Positions 5,486-11,822 of a DNA stretch of 11,822 nucleotides are shown here, piece by piece. Location of the stretch: contig JAPEVF010001254.1 in the NCBI GenBank assembly GCA_029747585.1, positions 1-11,822 on the forward strand, in the 5' to 3' direction. The notes beneath the pieces were generated by a model. That model was not told where the DNA came from. It was given only the letters and a program-made list of their open reading frames with translations, and ran no database searches. The position numbers were made by a program, and so were the translations under genes. Numbering within the stretch: position 1 is the first letter of the stretch; the number at the start of each line of letters is the position of its first letter. Origin of the DNA: Pleurotus djamor (lineage: Eukaryota; Basidiomycota; Agaricomycetes; Agaricales; Pleurotaceae).

Positions 5486-6179
5486 TACTCTCGAAGATTC
5501 AGGTATTAAATTTCAATACCTTTCTTCTTTAATTCCACTTAAAATTTACCCTAATGGTGATCTCTGTAAACAAGATATCGTGAAAGAAAACAAACGAAAA
5601 TCAGGGATTTATCGTTGGGTAAATAATATAAATAGTAAGAGTTACATAGGTTCAGCTAAAGATTTAAGCAATCGATTAGTAAGATATTATAACTATAAAC
5701 ACATCGCAGAAGAGAGAAGCAACATGCTGATTCATAAAGCTCTTTTAAAATATGGTTACTCTAATTTTACTTTAGAAATTTTGGATTACTGCGAGATTAA
5801 AAATCTTTTAATTAGAGAACAATTTTACATTGACCTTTTAAACCCAGAATATAACATTCTAAGTAAGGCCAATTCTTCACTAGGTTATCAACATAGCGAA
5901 GAAGTTAAAGTAAAATTAAGAAAGGTTCAGTTAAAACTACACCAATCTAAAGATCATCTTAAAAAGAAAATTTTAGCCAACCCAAATTCGATAAAAATAA
6001 AATTAACCAATTTTTTAACAAAAGAAGAATTAGTTTTTGATTCTATAAGGGAAGCCTCCAAAACAAAAGAAATTCAAGGAGATTTATCCTCTTCCACCAT
6101 AAAAACGAAATTAAGAAATTGTTTAAAAAATGGTGAGTTATTCCAAAATAAATTTATAGTAACTAAAATCTTAAATTAG
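5475..6179 (+). CDS. GIY-YIG homing endonuclease, overlapping the end of cox3
   Basis: The 234-residue product has the domain order of fungal intron-type homing enzymes. A GIY-YIG nuclease comes first: GIY at 44-46, YIG at 57-59, catalytic Arg67, Glu115, and Asn127 in PEYNIL. A NUMOD3-like DNA-binding motif LGYQHSEEVKVKLRK (136-150) follows, then a NUMOD1/helix-turn-helix-like C-terminus (about 177-232). No ATG precedes the nuclease domain; the first in-frame ATG falls inside it. The start must therefore be a non-ATG codon (GTG5475 or a nearby ATT), or the protein is made by +1 shift from cox3, with which it overlaps by 11 nt in the +1 frame. It uses CGA, CGT, CTC and GGG codons, unlike the core genes, and TGG for Trp. 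It stands free, not in an intron, between two copies of the cox3 3' end. Confidence 0.88.
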   Translation: MELNTLEDSGIKFQYLSSLIPLKIYPNGDLCKQDIVKENKRKSGIYRWVNNINSKSYIGSAKDLSNRLVRYYNYKHIAEERSNMLIHKALLKYGYSNFTLEILDYCEIKNLLIREQFYIDLLNPEYNILSKANSSLGYQHSEEVKVKLRKVQLKLHQSKDHLKKKILANPNSIKIKLTNFLTKEELVFDSIREASKTKEIQGDLSSSTIKTKLRNCLKNGELFQNKFIVTKILN

Positions 6180-6371
6180 CTTCTTCGATTACATGGATTA
6201 CATGTAATAGTAGGAACAATCTTTATCTTAGTAGGATTTGTTAGAATCGTTAACTATCATTTAACAAAATCACACCACCAAGGGTTTGAAGCTGCAATTG
6301 CTTACTGGCATTTTGTAGATGTTGTATGGTTATTCTTATTCTTAGCAGTTTATTTCTGGGGTGGAGCCTAA
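6179..6371 (+). pseudogene. displaced copy of the cox3 3' end (copy B)
   Basis: The last 55 codons and stop (6204-6371) encode exactly the same residues as the functional cox3 end, from [13 protein letters not shown] to WGGA. Upstream of that, GCTTCTTCG-A-TTACATGGATTACAT (6179-6203) aligns with cox3 codons 206-214 but is 2 nt shorter and much more AT-rich. Homology ends at the stop codon of the endonuclease. It has no start and no 5' part, so it is not a working gene. It is in the same frame as the endonuclease, separated by only its TAG. It encodes LHGLHV where the active copy encodes LHGMHV. I infer that this is the resident 3' end displaced when the endonuclease inserted. Confidence 0.88.
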
Positions 6372-6387
6372 TCCTATAACTATCACT

Positions 6388-6493
6388 CCCTACACTTTCA
6401 CACCCTACACAACCAATCCCAACACTTTAACTTTAGTGTTTGAAAGGGATCCAGCACTCCCACTTAATTTAAAGTGGAAAGGGAAAGTGTGGG
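6388..6493 (-). repeat. double-hairpin element downstream of the cox3 duplication
   Basis: CCTACACTTTC (6389-6399) pairs over 11 positions, with one G-U, with GAAAGTGTGGG (6483-6493). This encloses two hairpins: AACACT/AGTGTT (6421-6426 with 6435-6440) and CCACTT/AAGTGG (6460-6465 with 6472-6477). The second hairpin region, CACTCCCACTTAATTTAAAG, is close to the reverse complement of the GC-rich hairpins near 1490 and 1730. The cluster is much richer in G+C than its surroundings and starts 17 nt after the copy B stop. Confidence 0.6.
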
Positions 6494-6772
6494 AAAGGGA
6501 CAAGTGAAAGTAAATAATNAAAAATNAAAAATATTTGTTTATTTTTTTATTTTTTAATTTAAAAAAAAATAAAAAAAGGGTATAAAAATAAAAAAAAGAA
6601 GAAATATTTTTCCTAATTTATTTTTTGCCTTTGGTATTAAAATATTTAAATTAAATTAATAATCAAATTTCCCCCCCTCTCAAAATTTAACTAAAAAAAG
6701 NTAAATAATTTATTTATTAAAAAATCTTAAATAAAAATTTTATGTTTTATTCTGTATTATTCAATTGAGTCA

Positions 6773-6794
6773 AAAAACAAAAATTTTTGTTTTT
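6773..6794. repeat. 22-bp perfect palindrome, first copy
   Basis: The half-site AAAAACAAAAA is followed at once by its exact reverse complement. An identical palindrome lies at 6918-6939, 145 bp downstream. Simple-sequence origin from A-run/C tracts is likely, but the exact duplication is notable. Confidence 0.8.
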
Positions 6795-6917
6795 ATTTTT
6801 TTAATTCATTCTTAAAATATTAACTTAATTAAGATATAAAGGATAAATTCATAAAAAATATAAATTTAAAAATAAAGATTACTAAATTAATAGATAAGTA
6901 GCTTTATAATTTAATTA

Positions 6918-6939
6918 AAAAACAAAAATTTTTGTTTTT
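6918..6939. repeat. 22-bp perfect palindrome, second copy
   Basis: Same sequence as the palindrome at 6773-6794. It lies about 60 nt before the nad4L start, so it would be in the leader of the nad4L-nad5 message and could fold there into a stem. Confidence 0.8.
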
Positions 6940-7000
6940 GGTTTATTTAATTTTCATTCATTACCCGTTACTAAAAAGAATATAACAAAATACAACAACT

Positions 7001-7267
7001 ATGAATCTTTCATTATTTTTATTTTTAATTGGTATCTTAGGTTTTATATTAAATAGAAAAAATATAATTCTAATGATAATAGCCATAGAAATTATGTTAC
7101 TAGCAGTAACTTTATTAGTATTAATTTCTTCATATGGTTTTGATGATAATGTTGGACAAACATTTAGTATTTATATTATATCTATTGCTGGTGCAGAATC
7201 AGTTATAGGTTTAAGTATTCTTGTTGCTTATTATAGATTAAGAGGAACTATTTCTTTAAGAACATAA
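7001..7267 (+). CDS. nad4L: NADH dehydrogenase subunit 4L
   Basis: An 88-residue membrane subunit of complex I (the NuoK family) with three transmembrane helices. The two membrane-buried acidic residues of the family are present: Glu30 in IIAIEIML and Glu66 in IAGAESVIGL. These take part in the proton path between the antiporter-like subunits. Length is normal. Its stop TAA7265-7267 shares its last base with the ATG of nad5, the arrangement found in most fungi, so the two are surely on one message and translation is probably coupled. Confidence 0.97.
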   Translation: MNLSLFLFLIGILGFILNRKNIILMIIAIEIMLLAVTLLVLISSYGFDDNVGQTFSIYIISIAGAESVIGLSILVAYYRLRGTISLRT

Positions 7268-9273
7268 TGTATCTTTCAATTATTATTTTACCTTTATTAG
7301 GTTCTATCGTTTCAGGTTTTATGGGTAGAAAAGTAGGTATAACTGGTTCTCTTTATATCACTTGTACCTGTTTATTACTATCTTCCTTTTTAATGACAAT
7401 AGCTTTTTATGAAGTAGGTCTTTGTGGATCACCTGTATCTATAAATTTAGGTAGTTGGGTAGATTCAGAGATAATGTCAATATCTTGGGAATTTTATTTT
7501 GATCAATTAACAGTTTCTTTAGGTTTAGCTGTATTATACTGTTCAAGTTTAATTCATATATATAGTAGTTCTTATATGTCTGAAGATCCTCATGTACAAA
7601 GATTTATGTCTTATTTATCTGCTTTTACTGCAGGTATGTTAGTATTAATCAGTGGAGGTAATTATTTTGTAATGTTTATTGGTTGGGAATCAATTGGAGT
7701 AGTTTCATATTTACTAATTAATTTTTATTTTACAAGAATACAAGCGAATAAAGCTTCTATCTTAGCTTTTACTATGAATAGAGTAGGTGATATGGGTATG
7801 AGTATTGGTTTCTTTGCTATTTTTGCTTTATTTGGATCATTAAATTATTCAACAATCTTTAGTTTAGCTCCTTATATGAATGAAACAGCAATAACAATAA
7901 TTTCTTTATTATTATTTATGGGTGCTATGGCTAAATCTGCTAATATTCCTTTCCATTCCTGGTTACCTGGTTCAATGGAAGCTCCTACACCAGTAAGTGC
8001 ATTACTTCATGCAGCCACTCTAGTTACAGCAGGAATCTATTTATTATTAAGATCTTCCCCTATATTAGAATATAGTTCAACAGCTTTATTAATAATAACT
8101 TTAATTGGTGCTACAACTGCCTTTTTTGCAGCTACAAGTGGTTTAGTACAAAATGATTTAAAAAGAATTATTGCTTTCAGTACAATAAGTCAATTAGGTT
8201 ATATGGTAATGGCTGTAGGTCTTAGTCAATATAATGTAGCTTTAATGCATACAGTAAATCATGCCTTCTTTAAAGCATTATTATTCTTAGGTGCGGGTGC
8301 TGTAATTCATTCTTTTGCAGATCAACAAGATATAAGAAAAATGGGTGGTTTAATTAAATTTTTACCATTTACTTATTCAGTTATGTTAGTTGGTTCTCTT
8401 AGTTTATTAGCTACTCCTTTCCTTACAGGTTTCTATAGTAAAGATTTAATTTTAGAATTAGCCTTTGGACAATATACTTTTAGTGGTCTATATGCTTATA
8501 TTTTAGGAACAATAACTGCTGGAATAACAGCATTTTATAGTTTTAGATTAATAAGTTTAGTTTTCTTAACTGTACCTAATGGTTCAAAAATGTCTTATTT
8601 GAATTCTCATGAGTCAGATTTAGCTATTATTATTCCATTATTTATTTTAGCTTTATTTAGTATATTATTTGGGTTTGTTTTCTCTGATTTATTTGTTGGA
8701 GTTGGTTCTGATTTCTTTGGTAATTCTTTATTTATTCATCCTAATAATATCTCAATAATTGAAGCTGAATTCTCTTTAAGTCTTATTATTAAATTATTAC
8801 CTGCTATCCTTAGTTTAGTGGGTTCAGTATTAGCTTTATTCTTATATCATAGACATCCAGAATTTATTAACCAACTAATTGAAAATTCTTTAGGTAGAAA
8901 AATTTATGGTTTCTTAAATGGTAAATATTATTTTGATGTTATTTATAACCATTACTTTATTTCTAAAGGTTTATTACTAGGTTATACAATTTCTAAAGAA
9001 ATTGATAGAGGTGCTATTGAACTTTTAGGTCCTTATGGATTATCTAAGGCTTTCACTAATACTGGTATTAATATTGCTAAATTAGATACTGGAATAGTTA
9101 CAACTTATGCTCTTTATATAACTTTAGGATTATTATCTTTATTATTTGTAGTATTTGCTCCTATTCTAGTAGATTTTTCATTATTAAGTGAATTTAGATT
9201 AGTTATAATTTATTTAGCTTCTCTTGTATTAGTATTATCTTTCCCTTCTTTAAATAATAAAGAACAAAATTAA
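7267..9273 (+). CDS. nad5: NADH dehydrogenase subunit 5
   Basis: A 668-residue antiporter-like subunit at the distal end of the complex I membrane arm. Family marks in order are GWESIGVVSYLLI (139-151, Glu141 membrane-buried), NRVGDMG (171-177), MAKSANIPFHSWLPGSMEAPTPVSALLHAATLV (221-253, Lys223 and His248), KRIIAFSTISQLGYM (299-313) and HAFFKALLFLGAGAVIH (332-348, Lys336). The C-terminal part carries the lateral-helix region. The frame is uninterrupted and intron-free. The start overlaps nad4L by one base. A TAACCCCCT motif follows 80 nt after the stop. Confidence 0.98.
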   Translation: MYLSIIILPLLGSIVSGFMGRKVGITGSLYITCTCLLLSSFLMTIAFYEVGLCGSPVSINLGSWVDSEIMSISWEFYFDQLTVSLGLAVLYCSSLIHIYSSSYMSEDPHVQRFMSYLSAFTAGMLVLISGGNYFVMFIGWESIGVVSYLLINFYFTRIQANKASILAFTMNRVGDMGMSIGFFAIFALFGSLNYSTIFSLAPYMNETAITIISLLLFMGAMAKSANIPFHSWLPGSMEAPTPVSALLHAATLVTAGIYLLLRSSPILEYSSTALLIITLIGATTAFFAATSGLVQNDLKRIIAFSTISQLGYMVMAVGLSQYNVALMHTVNHAFFKALLFLGAGAVIHSFADQQDIRKMGGLIKFLPFTYSVMLVGSLSLLATPFLTGFYSKDLILELAFGQYTFSGLYAYILGTITAGITAFYSFRLISLVFLTVPNGSKMSYLNSHESDLAIIIPLFILALFSILFGFVFSDLFVGVGSDFFGNSLFIHPNNISIIEAEFSLSLIIKLLPAILSLVGSVLALFLYHRHPEFINQLIENSLGRKIYGFLNGKYYFDVIYNHYFISKGLLLGYTISKEIDRGAIELLGPYGLSKAFTNTGINIAKLDTGIVTTYALYITLGLLSLLFVVFAPILVDFSLLSEFRLVIIYLASLVLVLSFPSLNNKEQN

Positions 9274-9353
9274 ATTTATATTATTTTTATTAGTATTCAT
9301 TATTTTAAATTTTATATTTTATAATTTAAATTAATATTTTTATTCCTTTTATT

Positions 9354-9362
9354 TAACCCCCT
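9354..9362 (+). promoter_or_regulatory. C-rich trailer motif after nad5
   Basis: TAACCCCCT lies 80 nt after the nad5 stop in otherwise A/T-only sequence, which makes a chance run of five C unlikely. Confidence 0.4.
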
Positions 9363-9488
9363 CGCACTTATTAAAAACATATAAAATAAGATTTTTTGTT
9401 TTTGTTTTTTTCGTTTTTATAATTATTTATTTTTAAATCTAATTTTAATCTTGCCTTATTTTTATTAAGATCGTGTAAATTGTAGAAA

Positions 9489-9510
9489 GAAACCTTTTAT
9501 TTAAGGTTTC
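9489..9510 (+). terminator. perfect hairpin downstream of nad5
   Basis: GAAACCTT (9489-9496) pairs with AAGGTTTC (9503-9510) around a 6-nt T/A loop, followed by ATTTTAAT. It lies 215 nt after the nad5 stop. It could mark an RNA end or processing point; nothing beyond the structure supports this. Confidence 0.3.
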
Positions 9511-9768
9511 ATTTTAATAAAAGTAAAGTAAAAATATAAAAATTTTAAATTTTACATGTTCTATTGCTCAANNAAAAAAATATAAATGTTAAAATTTTTT
9601 GGTTTTTGTTTTGTTTTTTTGTTTTTGGTTTTTTAAAAGNAAAATAATGAATACAAAAACAAAACAATTATATTAAATTTAATATATTTAATTTAATTTA
9701 TATCTCGGGTAAAATGAGAATTAATTTCATTTTTATTTTTATTTAATTTAATATCCTGAAATGAAAAG

Positions 9769-9840
9769 ACGAGTATAGTTAAGTTGGTATAGCCTCTACC
9801 TTCCAAGTAGATATCATCAGTTCGAATCTGATTACTCGTA
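9769..9840 (+). tRNA. trnG(ucc): tRNA-Gly, anticodon UCC
   Basis: The acceptor ACGAGTA/TACTCGT is a perfect 7 bp. The anticodon arm TCTAC-CTTCCAA-GTAGA gives anticodon TCC. The T arm ATCAG-TTCGAAT-CTGAT is perfect, and the discriminator is A. An unmodified U34 could read all four GGN codons. Confidence 0.93.
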
Positions 9841-10095
9841 AAAAAAAAANTATATAATAAATAACATAAGCCATTTGGCATAATTCACTTTAAATAAATG
9901 TAAAATAAAAACAATTAAATTAAATATTGTTAAAAGTATTTAAATTAAATTTTATTTATTTCTAGTTACCCTTAATGTCTCATTTTAAAATAGTATAATT
10001 AATTTATTTTTATTATTATTATTTTGCTAATAACAAGCAGAGACAGTTCTTAATAATTAAAGAACATAAAAACAAATAACAAAAATAAATTTATA

Positions 10096-10254
10096 ATGCC
10101 ACAACTAATACCATTTTTCTTTGTTAATCAATTATCTTTTGCATTTATTACCTTATTAGCATTAGTTTATATCTTTTCTAAATATATTTTACCTTTATAT
10201 ACATTCCAACAAGTAATTAGAATGTATATTACTAAATTAAGTAATAAAAACTAA
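10096..10254 (+). CDS. atp8: ATP synthase subunit 8
   Basis: A 52-residue protein of the ATP synthase Fo sector, starting with the family signature [12 protein letters not shown]. One transmembrane helix follows (about 14-28), then a basic C-terminus ([11 protein letters not shown]). Length is that of fungal Atp8. It is the first protein gene after trnG, with trnQ, trnK and trnH between it and atp6, so the usual atp8-atp6 adjacency is only interrupted by tRNAs. A hairpin plus T-run follows the stop. Confidence 0.97.
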   Translation: MPQLIPFFFVNQLSFAFITLLALVYIFSKYILPLYTFQQVIRMYITKLSNKN

Positions 10255-10274
10255 TAACAAATATTTTTATATTC

Positions 10275-10294
10275 AAATCTGCTCGGATTTTTTG
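10275..10294 (+). terminator. hairpin plus T-run after atp8
   Basis: AAATC (10275-10279) and GATTT (10286-10290) flank a 6-nt loop TGCTCG and lead straight into TTTG and more T. It is 20 nt after the atp8 stop. It looks like a simple terminator, but fungal mitochondrial RNA ends are mostly made by processing, so the role is open. Confidence 0.3.
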
Positions 10295-10376
10295 TTTTTA
10301 AACTAAAATTTAATTTAGATAAATGATTTGTTAAAAATAAACATAAAAAAATTTTTATTAAAAAAAAAATTTAAAC

Positions 10377-10385
10377 TAACCCCCT
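10377..10385 (+). promoter_or_regulatory. C-rich trailer motif after atp8
   Basis: TAACCCCCT lies 122 nt after the atp8 stop and 111 nt before trnQ, in A/T-only sequence. Confidence 0.4.
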
Positions 10386-10496
10386 TATAAAATAAATAAA
10401 TAAATAAATTAAATAAAAAAAACAAAAACAAAAAANGAGAAAAGTAACAAAAAAAATNGTTTAATTATTTTTTTATAATACATAATTCTTTAAGAA

Positions 10497-10569
10497 TGAG
10501 TTGTAGTTTAATTGGAAAAACACCATTTTTTGGTAATGGCTTATATCAGTTCGAATCTGGTCGACTCAG
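10497..10569 (+). tRNA. trnQ(uug): tRNA-Gln, anticodon UUG
   Basis: The acceptor TGAGTTG/CGACTCA is 7 bp with one G-U. The D arm is GTTT/AAAC. The anticodon arm CCATT-TTTTGGT-AATGG is perfect and gives TTG. The T arm ATCAG-TTCGAAT-CTGGT has one G-U pair. Confidence 0.9.
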
Positions 10570-10632
10570 TTAACATGAACATATATTTTTATTTATTTTA
10601 TTTTATTTTTTACTTATATAATCTATTTTTTA

Positions 10633-10705
10633 GGAAGCAGAACTCGAGTGGTTTGAGTGTCTCCCTTTTAAGGAGAAAGTTCTGGTTCAAGTCCAGGTGC
10701 TTTCA
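10633..10705 (+). tRNA. trnK(uuu): tRNA-Lys, anticodon UUU
   Basis: The acceptor GGAAGCA/TGCTTTC is 7 bp with one G-U. The D arm is ACTC/GAGT. The anticodon arm TCTCC-CTTTTAA-GGAGA is perfect and gives TTT. The T loop is TTCAAGT and the discriminator A. It lies 63 nt after trnQ on the same strand. Confidence 0.93.
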
Positions 10706-10835
10706 AGAAATTCGATATAATCTTAATCTTTAATCTTTTTAAATTTTAATACTTTAATTTTATAAAAAAAATTAATTTTAATTTTTATTAAATTAAAGTA
10801 TACATTATATAAAAAAACAAGAAAATAAAATTTAA

Positions 10836-10909
10836 GGGTAAAATCAGAGATTTGAACTCTGAACATCGTCGCCACAAGACGTCATTTTGCCAATTAAACT
10901 AATTTTACC
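10836..10909 (-). tRNA. trnH(gug): tRNA-His, anticodon GUG
   Basis: On the minus strand the acceptor GGTAAAA/TTTTACC is a perfect 7 bp. The anticodon loop TTGTGGC gives GTG, on a stem ACGTC/GACGA with an A-A mismatch at its base. The T arm is CAGAG-TTCAAAT-CTCTG. The encoded discriminator is C, as expected for tRNA-His. The base before position 1 is A, so the extra G-1 would have to be added after transcription. It is inverted relative to trnK and atp6. Confidence 0.9.
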
Positions 10910-11054
10910 TCTTTTAAATATATATTTGTTGTAAAATAAATCATTAAAAACAAATTAATTTTAATTTGTTTTTAATAGTTAAAATTAATTATTTAAAAGA
11001 GTATTTGAACTTTTAGANCTAAAAANCACAAACAAAAAAAAAAATTAAAAAAAA

Positions 11055-11822
11055 ATGCAAAATTTAAATTTTATAATTAATTCACCACTAGAACAATTTG
11101 AAGTTACTAGTCTAATAGGATTAAATGCACCAATCTTAGGTTACTTTAATACTAGTTTAACTAATATAGGTCTTTATTCTTTATTAGTTTTATTCTTAAT
11201 AGTAGGATTACATTTTATGGGAAATAATGAAACAAAAATTATTCCTAATAAATGGTCAATAGGTTTAGAAAGTTCTTTTGCTAGCCTAAGTAGTATGGTT
11301 AGAGAACAAATAGGTGTAACAAATGAAATTTTCTTACCTTTTATTTATTCTTTATTCTTCTTTGTATTAGTAGGTAATTTAGTGTCTAACGTACCTTATT
11401 CATTTGCTGTAACTTCTAGTGCTATTGTATGTTTAGGTTTAAGTCTTACTATCTTTATAGGTGTTACTTTATTAGCTTTATCTTTACATAGAATTAAATT
11501 CTTTTCTTTCTTTATTCCTTCAGGAACTCCATTAGCTTTAGTACCTTTATTAGTTTTAATTGAATTAGTATCTTATGGTGCAAGAGCAGGTAGTCTAGGT
11601 ATAAGACTTTTTGCTAATATTGTAGCTGGTCACACTTTACTTAAAATTTTATCTACTTTCCTATATAAATTATTTTCAGGTAATATTATTGTAGCAGTAT
11701 TAACTTTAATTCCTTTTGCAATTTTCATTGGACTAGTAGGATTAGAATTAGCAGTATCTTTTATACAAAGTTTTGTTTTAACATTACTAGTATGTTCTTA
11801 TTTAAGAGATGCAATTAAAACT
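11055..11822 (+). CDS. atp6: ATP synthase subunit 6 (3' end cut by window edge)
   Basis: The a subunit of ATP synthase, which forms the proton half-channels against the c-ring. 256 codons are present without a stop; the family is usually about 255-265 residues, so only a few codons are missing. The N-terminus SPLEQFEVTSL (10-20) is typical. The core is PLLVLIELVSYGARAGSLGIRLFANIVAGHTLL (164-196), with the essential Arg at 184, Glu170 and His193, followed by GLELAVSFIQSFVLTLLVCSYL (229-250). ATG11055 lies directly ahead of the conserved N-terminus, and the upstream A-runs give no earlier start. Confidence 0.97.
   Translation, partial: MQNLNFIINSPLEQFEVTSLIGLNAPILGYFNTSLTNIGLYSLLVLFLIVGLHFMGNNETKIIPNKWSIGLESSFASLSSMVREQIGVTNEIFLPFIYSLFFFVLVGNLVSNVPYSFAVTSSAIVCLGLSLTIFIGVTLLALSLHRIKFFSFFIPSGTPLALVPLLVLIELVSYGARAGSLGIRLFANIVAGHTLLKILSTFLYKLFSGNIIVAVLTLIPFAIFIGLVGLELAVSFIQSFVLTLLVCSYLRDAIKT

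Larger units (their letters stand above)
6372..7000. other. spacer between cox3 duplication and nad4L
   Basis: No gene is visible. It begins with the double-hairpin cluster, followed by AT-rich sequence with ambiguous bases (6519, 6526, 6701), a run of seven C at 6671-6677, and two identical perfect palindromes ahead of nad4L. Confidence 0.7.
9274..9768. other. nad5-trnG spacer
   Basis: No gene is visible. It holds TAACCCCCTCGC at 9354-9365, T-runs broken by single G residues (about 9391-9420 and 9595-9635), a perfect 8-bp hairpin, and ambiguous bases at 9572-9573 and 9640. Confidence 0.7.

Noticed and set aside
5291..6203. A group I intron in cox3 with an intronic GIY-YIG ORF
   Set aside because: cox3 is complete without splicing, the ORF overlaps the cox3 stop, and the downstream sequence repeats cox3 rather than continuing it. 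No group I core is visible between 5486 and 6178, which is almost all coding.
9693..9881. 62-codon minus-strand frame
   Set aside because: It covers trnG in antisense and spans an ambiguous base.
10512..10733. 73-codon plus-strand frame
   Set aside because: It is a translation through trnQ and trnK.

Overview
The window is a very AT-rich piece of mitochondrial DNA, almost certainly from a fungus. It carries, all on the plus strand, cox2, cox3, nad4L, nad5, atp8 and the 5' part of atp6, plus five tRNA genes. The one-base nad4L/nad5 stop-start overlap, the 52-residue atp8 starting MPQL, the AT-rich codon use (TTA for Leu, AGA for Arg in the core genes I checked) and an intron-type GIY-YIG endonuclease all fit fungi. 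The hypothetical ORFs and the single-strand layout suggest a basidiomycete, perhaps an Agaricomycete, but I cannot fix the species. All core respiratory genes are intact when TGA is read as a stop, and the only tRNA-Trp here has anticodon CCA. So the core genes in this window do not use TGA as Trp.

Layout: trnW(CCA) on the minus strand (170-242); cox2 (600-1373); a spacer with a double-hairpin element; an unrecognised ORF (1785 to about 2869) with two in-frame TGA codons and two homopolymer-linked frame shifts, ending in a coiled coil; a short ORF remnant (2924-3079); a leader that can fold into a pseudoknot; two one-base-overlapping ORFs for small membrane proteins (3597-3989 and 3989-4351); cox3 (4676-5485); a GIY-YIG endonuclease ORF overlapping the cox3 end (about 5475-6179); a second copy of the cox3 3' end (6179-6371); a second double-hairpin cluster; nad4L-nad5 (7001-9273); trnG, atp8, trnQ, trnK, minus-strand trnH; and atp6 running off the right edge.

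The most interesting part is cox3. The gene is complete, is followed directly by a homing-type endonuclease, and then by an orphan copy of its own last 55 codons. The two copies differ by six silent changes in 168 nt, but diverge sharply in the 27 nt just upstream, where the functional copy is 63% G+C. This is what is expected of a mobile endonuclease gene that inserts into a gene, brings a replacement 3' end, and displaces the resident 3' end downstream. The second area of interest is the cox2-cox3 interval, about 2.6 kb of accessory sequence that looks like invading DNA, possibly plasmid-derived. Recurrent signals also stand out: a TAACCCCCT motif downstream of most protein genes, and quasi-palindromic GC-rich hairpins after cox2 and after the cox3 duplication.

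Functionally, cox2 and cox3 encode complex IV subunits, nad4L and nad5 encode adjacent membrane subunits of complex I, and atp8 and atp6 encode parts of the ATP synthase Fo sector. The tRNAs serve the organelle's own translation.
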